From the NCBI GenBank assembly GCA_001460835.1, contig CYKH01001399.1:1-47701 (forward strand): 47,701 nucleotides of DNA. The letters are read 5' to 3'. The notes beneath the pieces were generated by a model, which was not told the DNA's origin, made no database searches, and was given only the letters and a program-made list of their open reading frames with translations. The translations under genes and the position numbers were made by a program. The stretch's first letter is position 1. Each line of letters opens with the position of its first letter. The DNA comes from Bodo saltans (Eukaryota; Euglenozoa; Kinetoplastea; Eubodonida; Bodonidae). Below are positions 33,565 through 43,200 of this stretch, piece by piece.

Positions 33565-36195
33565 ATGTTACCGCTGCTGGGTAGTACGCCAGTTCAGCAT
33601 CAATTCGAGCGCAAAGGTCGGGTCCACACACGGAGGGCACTACGTGCGGAGGTAGTGCGCCGCAGCGTGTCCGCCATGGACAACTTCACCACCACCATCG
33701 GCAGTATTGTAGACAGCAACCGCCCAAAGGGTGAGCTTGACGTGTGGCCTGGAAATGTCTATCGCCCAACCATCGGTTTTGATCAGCGCCCGCATTCACA
33801 AGCAAGTGCGCCGACAAGACCTGCCGTGCTAGACCACATTGAGGGGGAGATGCGCGGCCAACTGAGCGTCTTGGCGGCAAGGTTCCCACAGTTCCGCAAG
33901 GCCGCGCTCCTACTGCCGTTCCACCTCGCAATCGAGGAGGGCGAGGACCCTGTTGGAGTCGGAGACGATGTTGAGATCGCACGTTGGTGGGATGACGCTG
34001 GGCAGCCTAGAAGGCCTGCAGTTGTCCTTGATCCTCAGAAAAGTGATGCGTACATCAGCGCAGCGATGCAAGGACGAGATATCTTTGCTGCAGATCGCCT
34101 GAACGTCTTTCGAAGCGCCGCCAAGCATCTCTGCACGGAGTTCCGAACGTACCAAGGTGTGCTGCGGTCTATCTTTATTGAATACGATCGATACATTCAG
34201 TTCTGCAATGAGTTTGTGCTCGAGGAGCGCAGTGCTTTGATGAACGTGCAGGATGATATGATTCAAGAACGCACATTGCTGCTCAAACAAATTGCCGACA
34301 TGAGGGACACGTTACTCATCGCGCAGCGCCGTGCTGACGATGCCGACGCGAGGTCAATCAAAGCAACTGGAGAAGCCAATGAAGCAAAGCGTGCCTTAGA
34401 GGAAAGTATTGCCAAGGTCAGTTTGGTCGACAAGATCATCGCTGATGCTGAGTCTGACAAGGGCATTCTCGCTCGAAAACTGATCCAAGCGGAGCGTGAG
34501 GTTCAGTCCCTCAACGAGCGGCTCAAGGCCCCTGAAAAGAAGATTGCCGCACTCCAATCACAACTTGAGAATAAAGAAACACTCCTGAAGGATATTAGCA
34601 GACGGTACGAGCGTTCCTGCAATCACCTGGATAGCCTCAAGAAGCAGCTCAAAGAGGAACAGGAAGTAGAACGCCAGCAGGAGGAGGAGCGAAAGGCCTC
34701 AAGGAATCGTGCAGCCCTAGGATCTAGTAGAACTGCACTCACCGGAGCAACTGCTGCCGTGCTGAGGGATGCCAATGAACGAATCAGCGCCCTGACGCTC
34801 AAATGCCAGCTGCTGGAGAGTCAACTGAACACCTTGCATCAACCTGGCCGGCAAGCACCAGTGGCAGGGGAAGACCTGGACGATAATTTTGGTGCAGGGA
34901 GCTCTCTCACAGACTCGGCCATCAGTTCCCCCCGCACTGCCAGGAGGCAGTCACCCCGTGACGCGAGCCAGCCCCTCATCAACGTCAAGCTCCCCTCGCA
35001 CGGCAACAACAGCATGACATCGGGCGCGGGAAAAGCTGGACCCAACGTTGTCGACAGTGCTGCGTTCATGAACCAACTTCGTGACGTGCGGCCAGAGGAC
35101 CGCATGCGATTCTGTATTGAGACGGTTTCCCTCTTGTTAGCCGACCTGCAAGAGGCGAGGGCTGCTGCAGACGCAGTGAGCGGTGGGTACCTCAAGCACG
35201 GCCCTGTAGAGTCCGCAATGCCGATGCGGATGCTGAACGGCACTGAGGATCCCCTGTGTCGTTTCTTCGTGGGCTCAGACCCACACCACCCGAACATATT
35301 CCTCCGATCGTCTGGTCGTGTACGAAACCAAAAGTTTTCGTTGATGTCCATTAAGACTCATATCTACACCTTCTTTGCGGACTGCACTGCAATGCAGCGG
35401 CAAGAGCGCAGCGTAGCGGAGAAGTTTCTAGAGTGGATGAGGCGCCGCTACGCCGAGGACACCAACGCCATGTGCTTTTCCTTCTTCAAAGCATTGTCAT
35501 GGTTCCCTGACGACATGGACGCGTATTTATTCCAGCAGGTCTTGGAGGACAAGGTGCCAGAGGAGTTCTGGAAACTGCCGTACGCAATCGTCAATCGCAT
35601 CCGTGAACTGCTGGAGAAGGTCTCCTTTCGGCACGGCGGGGCCACGGTGCCAAGGGCAGAGGTGCATCGCATTGTTTCCACAGAGCTGGCTGCATGGGAC
35701 TTGCTCGCTGTGGAAGACATCTGCGGACTGGTCACCTCCGAGGAGGTGGAGTGGCGGAAGTTGTTCTTGACTTCCAAAGGATTACATGAGCCGCTCCTTG
35801 CGCACAAGTTGCGGAAGTATTGGCTGTCGGAGGTGCTCACATTCCAGAATGAACTCTTTGAGAGTATGTTGGAGGACCCCCAATCGGGATCAGGCCAGGT
35901 GACCCCCATCACCCTAGTAAGAGCCCTTCTTTCGATAGACCGCAACTACCCCGAGGCCAAGGTGCTGGAGCTCGTCGGTCAATTGTTCGGAGACGTTGCC
36001 CTTGAGGAGGTGCAGGGACAAGAACACATCCCTCTTCGAGATCGGTTTACGTTATCATCCGTTTCCATCGAACTGCGGCCGTTGTTTGCCGCACTTGCAG
36101 CTGTCCCACTCATTCGTTCCCAACGGAAGGAGAAACGCAGCGGCGGTATCTTTGGACTCAAGCAGCTCAAAGTAGCTAACAGTGAGCGCCAGTAG
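33565..36195 (+). CDS. TSNAXIP1-like coiled-coil protein
   Basis: This is an 876-residue protein from the first ATG (33565), or 839 residues from the ATG at 33676 (MDNFTTTIGSIVDSN), which has a better start context. The region around residues 165-215 (ADRLNVFRSAAKHLCTEFRT, then RSIFIEYDRYIQFCNEF) resembles the N-terminal domain of translin-associated factor X-interacting protein 1, a protein of ciliated and sperm cells. A coiled coil spans about 210-385. A basic, S/P-rich linker follows (about 385-490), then a mostly helical C-terminal half with FCIETVSLLLADLQEARAA and a compact region typical of motile-cilium proteins. The 37-residue N-terminal extension is Arg-rich and may be untranslated. 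Family assignment is tentative. Confidence 0.6.
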   Translation: MLPLLGSTPVQHQFERKGRVHTRRALRAEVVRRSVSAMDNFTTTIGSIVDSNRPKGELDVWPGNVYRPTIGFDQRPHSQASAPTRPAVLDHIEGEMRGQLSVLAARFPQFRKAALLLPFHLAIEEGEDPVGVGDDVEIARWWDDAGQPRRPAVVLDPQKSDAYISAAMQGRDIFAADRLNVFRSAAKHLCTEFRTYQGVLRSIFIEYDRYIQFCNEFVLEERSALMNVQDDMIQERTLLLKQIADMRDTLLIAQRRADDADARSIKATGEANEAKRALEESIAKVSLVDKIIADAESDKGILARKLIQAEREVQSLNERLKAPEKKIAALQSQLENKETLLKDISRRYERSCNHLDSLKKQLKEEQEVERQQEEERKASRNRAALGSSRTALTGATAAVLRDANERISALTLKCQLLESQLNTLHQPGRQAPVAGEDLDDNFGAGSSLTDSAISSPRTARRQSPRDASQPLINVKLPSHGNNSMTSGAGKAGPNVVDSAAFMNQLRDVRPEDRMRFCIETVSLLLADLQEARAAADAVSGGYLKHGPVESAMPMRMLNGTEDPLCRFFVGSDPHHPNIFLRSSGRVRNQKFSLMSIKTHIYTFFADCTAMQRQERSVAEKFLEWMRRRYAEDTNAMCFSFFKALSWFPDDMDAYLFQQVLEDKVPEEFWKLPYAIVNRIRELLEKVSFRHGGATVPRAEVHRIVSTELAAWDLLAVEDICGLVTSEEVEWRKLFLTSKGLHEPLLAHKLRKYWLSEVLTFQNELFESMLEDPQSGSGQVTPITLVRALLSIDRNYPEAKVLELVGQLFGDVALEEVQGQEHIPLRDRFTLSSVSIELRPLFAALAAVPLIRSQRKEKRSGGIFGLKQLKVANSERQ

Positions 36196-36400
36196 CGACA
36201 TGATTTGTACATGAACGTTGGAAGGCTCAAATAAAGCCATCTGTTGTACAGTTTGAACGAAGTGTCTGCTCATTCTATTTCGTTTCTTGGCAAAGGCAAC
36301 CTTGGGCGAGCTCGCAATTCTTTTCTCTGTTTCCACGAAGGAAACACATTTCACATTAGGGAGAGATTCATAGGGACCAGGTAGGAAGTAGACACCACAG

Positions 36401-36426
36401 TTATATCTTTTTTGCATCGAGTGCAG
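36401..36426 (+). promoter_or_regulatory. Putative spliced-leader acceptor
   Basis: The tract TTATATCTTTTTTGC is followed by AG at 36425-36426, 9 nt before the ATG at 36436. Confidence 0.55.
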
Positions 36427-36435
36427 GGTATTATT

Positions 36436-37836
36436 ATGAACGGTTTTGTGCTGGTGGATATGCTCAGTGGGCAATGCATCTTCAGCATGATGTTTGAAGA
36501 GGGCTTCGGCCTCGGCAGCCTCCAACAGGGCGGTGGCGGAGCCGTGGAGGAAGCGACGGTGGCTGCCCATTTCGCGGGCATGTCCTTCTCGCTTATGCTC
36601 CAGGCNNNNNNNNNNNNNNNNNNNNNNNNNNNNNNNNNNNNNNNNNNNNNNNNNNNNNNNNNNNNNNNNNNNNNNNNNNNNNNNNNNNNNNNNNNNNNNN
36701 NNNNNNNNNNNNNNNNNNNNNNNNNNNNNNNNNNNNNNNNNNNNNNNNNNNNNNNNNNNNNNNNNNNNNNNNNNNNNNNNNNNNNNNNNNNNNNNNNNNN
36801 NNNNNNNNNNNNNNNNNNNNNNNNNNNNNNNNNNNNNNNNNNNNNNNNNNNNNNNNNNNNNNNNNNNNNNNNNNNNNNNNNNNNNNNNNNNNNNNNNNNN
36901 NNNNNGGAGGAAGCGACGGTGGCTGCCCATTTCGCGGGCATGTCCTTCTCGCTTATGCTCCAGGCAATCAACTTGGTTGGCACAACAGACACAGTGCCAA
37001 CAACGTCCGCCTCTCGCAGTGCTTACTTCAAAGAGCTGCTTGATCGGCCTGCCCTACTGGACGAGGCGTACAATGCAGCCCCCATGCAGCTCGTGGAAGC
37101 GATGGAAGGCACGTCGTTGTGCTACTATCTCCACCCAAACCTTCCTGTGCTCAGTGCGGTGAGCACGACGTCACAAACAACACGTCTAGGCACATCGGTT
37201 GCAGAGGCCACTGTGAAGCTCTTCGTAAAGAGTCACGCCGAGGCGTACTTCACCTCAGGTCAACAAGGAGCAAAGAAGCTGCGGAAAGCATTGTCTGCCC
37301 CCATTAAGCTCATGTACCAAGAGCTCCTCAAGCAGGAGCTGGAGACACGATGCCAGCAGCAACTGCAGATGAGCGATGATACTTCTGAGGTGGGGGAGTG
37401 GAGGGTTACTCTCGACACATCCCATCAGAGCTTCGGTGCACAAGGCGACACACATGTCGCAACGTTGTGTGGCCTCCGCACAGCTGCGCATCAGTGGGAG
37501 GGTGGCTGGGGCGAACCATCGGTCCAAGGCTGTCGCATTGCTGTGCAGTCTGATCTCCTCATGAACACCGTAGGGCACTTGTTATTGGATCCCGTAAGCC
37601 AAGTCGTATCTGCGTTGACTCGTGACCCCCGCGGCCATTGCTCCGTGGTACTGTGCAGCCAGAGTTTTGCAATGATGCTGACCATCGCTCCTCACAACCA
37701 CCAAAGCAGTATCTCACCAGATACTGCCGCACTCCACTGCTCTTGGGCAGAGAGTGAGTTCTCCTTATGGGCTACCATCTTCCAGTTCGCCAGCACTCAT
37801 CGACTCAACCTCTCTTCACCTCAAGTTGCCTCATAG
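36436..37836 (+). CDS. Hypothetical protein interrupted by an assembly gap (longin-like start)
   Basis: The frame is open on both sides of a 300-N gap (36606-36905). With the gap counted it is 466 residues. If the gap and one of its two identical 60-bp flanks are artefacts, the protein is about 346 residues and the frame stays continuous. The N-terminus (GFVLVDMLSGQCIFSMMFEE) resembles the first strands of longin or roadblock-type trafficking domains, but the match is weak. The C-terminal half is mixed alpha/beta with a helical stretch near KKLRKALSAPIKLMYQELLK. No family was recognised. The start follows AG at 36425-36426. Confidence 0.65.
   Translation: MNGFVLVDMLSGQCIFSMMFEEGFGLGSLQQGGGGAVEEATVAAHFAGMSFSLMLQXXXXXXXXXXXXXXXXXXXXXXXXXXXXXXXXXXXXXXXXXXXXXXXXXXXXXXXXXXXXXXXXXXXXXXXXXXXXXXXXXXXXXXXXXXXXXXXXXXXXXEEATVAAHFAGMSFSLMLQAINLVGTTDTVPTTSASRSAYFKELLDRPALLDEAYNAAPMQLVEAMEGTSLCYYLHPNLPVLSAVSTTSQTTRLGTSVAEATVKLFVKSHAEAYFTSGQQGAKKLRKALSAPIKLMYQELLKQELETRCQQQLQMSDDTSEVGEWRVTLDTSHQSFGAQGDTHVATLCGLRTAAHQWEGGWGEPSVQGCRIAVQSDLLMNTVGHLLLDPVSQVVSALTRDPRGHCSVVLCSQSFAMMLTIAPHNHQSSISPDTAALHCSWAESEFSLWATIFQFASTHRLNLSSPQVAS
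36606..36905. other. Assembly gap of 300 N
   Basis: There are exactly 300 N. The 60 bases before it (36546-36605) are identical to the 60 bases after it (36906-36965), which suggests overlapping contig ends that were not merged. Confidence 0.97.
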
Positions 37837-37976
37837 TTTTCACATCAATACAGTTGAATGAGTTCGATTCGTCGTGGATTTCATCCGCAACACCATTCAT
37901 GCGATACCATCTTGCCTCTATTTGTTGTTTCCTCTTTCGAGAGCATACTTACCCAAAATTACAGTAGACCTTAGAG

Positions 37977-38960
37977 ATGTGGACCCGCCGTGCAACGCTG
38001 CGCTGGAAGAGCAAGGAGATGATCATGTCGATTGCCTTCAGCGCCGATGATCGTTTTATTGCGACTGGCCACTTCGATGGTGCGGTGACGGTGTACGATG
38101 CGATGAGCGGCAGTGCAAAATTAGACTTCAATGTGTCCACCCCTGAGCGCCATCTCCCCGTCACCGGTCTGCGCTTCCACCCCACCCAACCTGTACTCCT
38201 CATCAGCACGTCCGCTGGAATCCTGGAGAAGCGTGATATTCGTACAGGTGAGCTGATCGTCCAGTGGAAGGAGGAGGGCAACGAAGTGTACTGCGTGGAC
38301 TACCGCCGTGATGGTCGCTACTTTGCTACTGCTGGAAGCGATGGGGCTATTCGTGTCTACGATGACGCCACCAACCATGTCACGACAATGTACTCCACGA
38401 TGCCGGAGTACTCTACCAACCACTCCGCCAACCGCATGTACTCTGTTCTCTTCGCCCCGGATGATCAGAATGCACTGTACGCTGGTGGCTGGGGGAACAC
38501 TGTGCACGTGTTCGACCTGCGCGTCACCACTGGAGAGAAGAAGAATCTCTTCGGTGCGTACCTCACTGGCGATGCCCTTGATGTTCGAAACGGCCTCGTT
38601 CTTGCTGCCTCAAGCCGACTGGACAAGCGCATTGAGCTCATTGACTCCGAGACCAATGCTGTCAATGAGATTGCATGGCCGTCTGTTCACAACTTTCTTC
38701 CTTCTGCGGCGAAGATGTCACGTGACGCGGGCGGTGAGTACATCGCCGTGGGAGGTGGAGGGACGAACGGTTTGGATCACGCCGCCTTCGTGCTCGAGAG
38801 GCGAACAGGCAAATGTGTTGTGGACCAAACGTTTGATGGGTCCATCAATGCCATCGCTTTTTCCAACAGCAAAGACGGCCTCCCCACGAGGGTCGTTTTC
38901 GGTGATGGCGTGGGCCACGCGCACCTGTTTGAGCGCCCCGCTCGTGCCCTCGCGAAGTGA
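37977..38960 (+). CDS. WD40-repeat protein
   Basis: This 327-residue protein is a single WD40-type beta-propeller of about six or seven blades, with nothing else attached. Blade signatures include IMSIAFSADDRFIATGHFDG, VYCVDYRRDGRYFATAGSDG followed by AIRVYDD, YSVLFAPDDQNALYAGGWGN and VHVFDLR, and a final INAIAFSNSKDG. It is presumably a protein-interaction platform, but nothing points to a specific complex. Blade spacing is irregular around residues 175-260. The ATG at 37977 follows AGs at 37963-37964 and 37973-37974 after a CT-rich tract. Confidence 0.85.
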   Translation: MWTRRATLRWKSKEMIMSIAFSADDRFIATGHFDGAVTVYDAMSGSAKLDFNVSTPERHLPVTGLRFHPTQPVLLISTSAGILEKRDIRTGELIVQWKEEGNEVYCVDYRRDGRYFATAGSDGAIRVYDDATNHVTTMYSTMPEYSTNHSANRMYSVLFAPDDQNALYAGGWGNTVHVFDLRVTTGEKKNLFGAYLTGDALDVRNGLVLAASSRLDKRIELIDSETNAVNEIAWPSVHNFLPSAAKMSRDAGGEYIAVGGGGTNGLDHAAFVLERRTGKCVVDQTFDGSINAIAFSNSKDGLPTRVVFGDGVGHAHLFERPARALAK

Positions 38961-39123
38961 TACAAAGTGAGAGGAGGGCTTAGGTTGTTTGAGTTGCAAC
39001 TATTTTTCATCAAAAAACAAACATTTACGTTCGGCATGCCCACCTCCTCATCATTGTGAAAAAGCCTCTGGCCACTCCTCCTAATTTAATGCCCGTTGCC
39101 AGTCTTTCCTGGTGCCCAATAAG

Positions 39124-39148
39124 TGTCTCTTCATTGTAATTCCTGCAG
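39124..39148 (+). promoter_or_regulatory. Putative spliced-leader acceptor for the CHORD gene
   Basis: The T/C-rich stretch GTCTCTTCATTGTAATTCCTGCAG ends in AG at 39147-39148, giving a 24-nt leader to the ATG at 39173. Confidence 0.6.
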
Positions 39149-39172
39149 AAGTAGAGTGACGTTACTAGTATC

Positions 39173-40084
39173 ATGTCTATCAAGGTGTACTTTGTGTACG
39201 ATGGTGAGCCTGCCCAGGGCGAACTTGTCTCTACTCGCCAAGAGCGAGAGGCGTACAAGGCGAAGATCACCATTCCCGGCAAGTGGGTCGAGGGACCTTG
39301 CAGCCAACTGCACAGTTTCTTCTTGAAGACATACAACGCCAAGTTTCCAGAGAAGGTTCTTGCTGCAGAGGATGTGTACCTTAAGGTTGGTCAGATGATC
39401 CTGCCGATGCAAGATGTCGTCTCTCAGCACGTGCAGGAGTACAACGACATTGTCGTCCTCCACCACGTGAAGACTGCTGCTCAAAGCCGCCCCGAGGGCT
39501 CATTGTGCTGCACCAACTTTGGATGCGGGAAATACTTTGTGCCCACCGATAATGCTGAGGGCTCCTGCCACCACCATGCCAAAGGACCTGTGTTTCACGA
39601 TACGTACAAGTTCTGGGCGTGCTGCCCAGAGAAGAAGGCAATGGACTGGGAGGAGTTCGAGAACATCCCGTCCTGCGTGACCGGAACCCACAGCACTCAA
39701 AACGCGCCTATCACCTTTAAGCAGGAGGCCGTTGGCGCAGTGGCGCTTACCGATGCTCAACGCACTGCACTAGAGCAGGGAGCAAGCACCGCAGTGATGT
39801 ACGAGGGTAACGCAAAGACTGGCCCTCGTGAATTCGAAGGCGCAAAGCATGGCCAGGAGACGGCGCAGCAGGTGGTAGATGGCAAGGCAACGTGCCGTAA
39901 CTTTGGTTGCCAGCAAACGTTCGTCGTCGCGGACAATCATGCCGAAGCGTGCACGTACCACTGTGAAGGCCCTGTCTTCTGGGATACGTACAAGTACTGG
40001 AAGTGCTGCCCCCAAAGGAAGCACGCTGAGTTTGATGATTTTGTTAAGGTGCCCGGGTGCACCACAGGCCCGCACAAGCTGTAG
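39173..40084 (+). CDS. Two-CHORD zinc-binding protein (RAR1/CHP-1 family)
   Basis: This 303-residue protein has two CHORD domains, each a Cys/His module binding two zinc ions. The first is at about residues 112-172 (CTNFGCGKYFVPTDNAEGSC, then GPVFHDTYKFWACCPEKK). The second is at about 240-300 (CRNFGCQQTFVVADNHAEAC, then GPVFWDTYKYWKCCPQRK). CHORD proteins act as HSP90/SGT1 co-chaperones. Residues 1 to about 105 look like a ubiquitin-like or other beta-rich domain. Animal CHORDC1 carries a C-terminal CS domain, which is absent here, as in plant RAR1. The second CHORD ends at the C-terminus. The ATG at 39173 follows AG at 39147-39148. Confidence 0.93.
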   Translation: MSIKVYFVYDGEPAQGELVSTRQEREAYKAKITIPGKWVEGPCSQLHSFFLKTYNAKFPEKVLAAEDVYLKVGQMILPMQDVVSQHVQEYNDIVVLHHVKTAAQSRPEGSLCCTNFGCGKYFVPTDNAEGSCHHHAKGPVFHDTYKFWACCPEKKAMDWEEFENIPSCVTGTHSTQNAPITFKQEAVGAVALTDAQRTALEQGASTAVMYEGNAKTGPREFEGAKHGQETAQQVVDGKATCRNFGCQQTFVVADNHAEACTYHCEGPVFWDTYKYWKCCPQRKHAEFDDFVKVPGCTTGPHKL

Positions 40085-40222
40085 ACCAACCCTATTCACA
40101 TTCTTTAATTGACTCTGTTTCGTGGACCTCACTTGCATCAATCCCTCATCGTAAGTAACATGATTGGATTTGTGTCTTTTCCCTTTGCAACTATTTGACT
40201 ATTTGACTAGGAGTTCAACAAG

Positions 40223-43200
40223 ATGGTAGTAACGTTAGACACCGCATCAGTCATGCGTGAAGGAGAGTACTGCAGCTACCCGCTCCCCTCATTAGGATTT
40301 CGCATTGTGTGCGTCACCGAGACGAGCGTCCACCTGTGTCGCGAACTGAGTTCTGCGACGCCACGTCGCTGTGTGCTAGCAGTGCGGGTTATTGAGTTTC
40401 TCGAACCCTCGTCACCCTCATCGGCCACATCGCGGCCTTCGAAGCACCAAACCACCGTCACCCCTCAAGATACTCTTCTTACTGTCGGAGAGACTGAGGA
40501 GTCTGTAGCGATAGCAGGCCACTTTGCGTTTCTTCCAGGGGCGGTGGCGCTGTTAGACATCCGAGAGCTGCACAATGGAGACGCTACGTCGAGCACTTAC
40601 TTCTCCGATGATGGAACGCTTCCATCACGCAGGCACTGCAAACTAGGGCGAGAACGTGTCATGGTCCAATTCGCCCCGTCTGTTGAGTGGCATCGATTGT
40701 GCGTCCTAGGCGAAACGGCAGCTGACGTAAATTGGGTGCAGCCACCATTCCCTATCACCACCAGCGACATCGAACACTCGTGTCCAGTCATGCGTGATAT
40801 GGTGAGGGCAGGTCATCCACTTGTGCGAAACGAACGTGACTGTGACGGCGTTGATATTGTCGTGAAGCGCCACGGGACAGAGGCCACTAATCAAGGTGCG
40901 GTCAAGACAAGAGTGCTCACGCAGGGAACGGAGTGCTTCAGTTGTCGATTTCCACGCAAGTCCACCTCTGGCTCGTTAGCCCCCCTCAACCCGATGGATG
41001 TGTACAGCGTGTTTATCAAAGGCGTTTACAGTGTGCGCAGCTCCATCAATGTATCAGCCACGTGTGCTGACGTGTTCGGCGTTGCGTCTAGCGGCCGATG
41101 GTTCGTGACCCTCGCCCCTGAGGTGATCACGATTGAGGCTCCCACGGAGAACTTAGTTCGCCTGCACAAACAGAGACACGTCCTCCCAGAGATTGCACTC
41201 GAAGACTTCGGGAGGAGGATGCGGAGCATCAGGAGGTGGGAGCCGTACTCGTTCGACATTCCCCCCACGACAATGCAAATGGTGAGTATCAAAGCGTCCT
41301 GGGCGGACAATGAACACCTTCGGGCCCAACGGCAAGAGGAGATAGAAGGCATCGATGAATTGCTAGACCTGACTCGCGCGTACCACGTCATTGAGCGGTG
41401 GAGAAAAATGATACGCAAGGTCAAAAGAGAGCGACGTAACTTTCGTCGAAGGCTTAGCAGCGAAAAGTTAGATTTAGAAGCGAGCTATGCCTCGATGGTG
41501 TCCCGCGCTGGTGGAAGCGACGCCGGCGTCAACACTGCACAATCGTTCGACGACGCTGCATTCGCGCGGCGGAAAACAGAAGTGAGCTTCCTGGTCGCGT
41601 TCCAGAAGTCGAGGAGAGAAAAGCTCCGTGTTATCATGGGCGGCATGTTTCTCCTCGAAAAGGAAATGCTGCTGCCCGATCGTTGGACAGTGTTCGACAT
41701 GCCGGACCTTCCGGCCCAAGCGATGTTCCGCGTCGTAGTCTCGGAGAACGATGGCACCCCCTCCCTTTCTTCAGGTATTTCAGTGGGAGATTCCCGTGAC
41801 CCTGCATCCATGACGCTGCACTCCATCAAGTGGAGGACGCTGGTGACGCTTCCAGTCCTGACCAAGACGGATGCAGGGCCGGGTGGCGTGCAGCAGCACA
41901 GTGCGTCGTTCTTGAGGGAGCTCCTGAGGCTGCAGGTGTCCAAGCACGTCATGGTGGAGCACATCAGTGACCGCACCTTGACGATCTCGTGGTCCCCTGT
42001 GGACTTTGATAAAGTTGCGCAGATTGTGTATGAACTACAGTCGTCGTCGTCAAATCCTATTTCTGGCGTGAACGCACGTAGCACGTCGCCTGCAGTGCGC
42101 ATGGTCACACCGGAAACGTCGTCCCACTCGCCCCAAGCGAGCCCCGTCGCTGACCAGAACGCGTTCCGACTTCAAGAGTTGAATGCAATGCGGGAGGATG
42201 TCACGCGTGCTCAGCAGCTTGAGGACAAGCGCATTCAGTTTGAATATGCTCTACTGATCACCCCAGTGGACGATAAGACGACCCTCAAATTCCAGACGGA
42301 TGACAACGTTGCCGGCAGCATCGATTTGAAAATTCCCAACGTTGGTGGTGCCGATGACTACAATGCTGCTGCTGGTGGTACAGGAGTGGGATCGGTGATC
42401 AGCGTGTTCTTATCTGGCTTAGCGTACGCACCGAATAACTCCCCCTCCCCCTTCCAGTCGGTGGAGCCAAACCCAATGGTGCCGCCCCCACGTGAGGAGC
42501 GGCTGCGCACCTACCAACACCACCATCACATCACAAATCTCATTCCCAACCAGAAATACTTAATTCAACTGTGCCAGTACAATATTATGGATGGCACCTG
42601 GTATGACCCATGTGCCCCCATCCTTACCTGCACTGCTGCTCCCTCATCGATCACAGTTTCTGAGTTCCCAGCAACGGGAGAACTGAATGCATCGTGCACG
42701 TGCACCGTGACAGAGGGTCTGCTAGGCCAGTTGGAGGCCACGGCAAAGAAGACGGTGTACGGCAACACGATATTGCCGCGTCACGCCTTCAGCTACTCCA
42801 ACTGCAGTTTGCTAGAGATCAAACTGTATCGTGTACGGGCTGGAAGCGGTGATGGCGCCACCAACAGCCCGACGATTGTCACCACCAGATCCTGTGCTCT
42901 CAAGGACGCTAGCAAGGGGGTGTCGTTTCGAAGTTTGGAGCCGAATGCAATGTACAAGGTGACGTGCCGACGAGTCACGTCGATTCCAGGAAGGTTCGGG
43001 GCGCAACCGTCGAGCACATCCGCTTCTGCCGCTGCGGCCCTTCAGCAGCAGTCCCCGCGGCGCTCCCGCAGCGCCTCGAAGCTTGCAGAAGCACTCACGG
43101 CACGCAACGAGGCCATCTCGATCACCTACTTCACTGTCCGATGCTTGCCGGTATTCTTGACAGATATCGAGACCACCGGTCTCAACGTCAAAATTAAGAA

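Noticed and set aside
36055-36992. Minus-strand frames spanning the N gap
   Set aside because: They exist only because N codons contain no stops; the flanking sequence supports the + strand gene.
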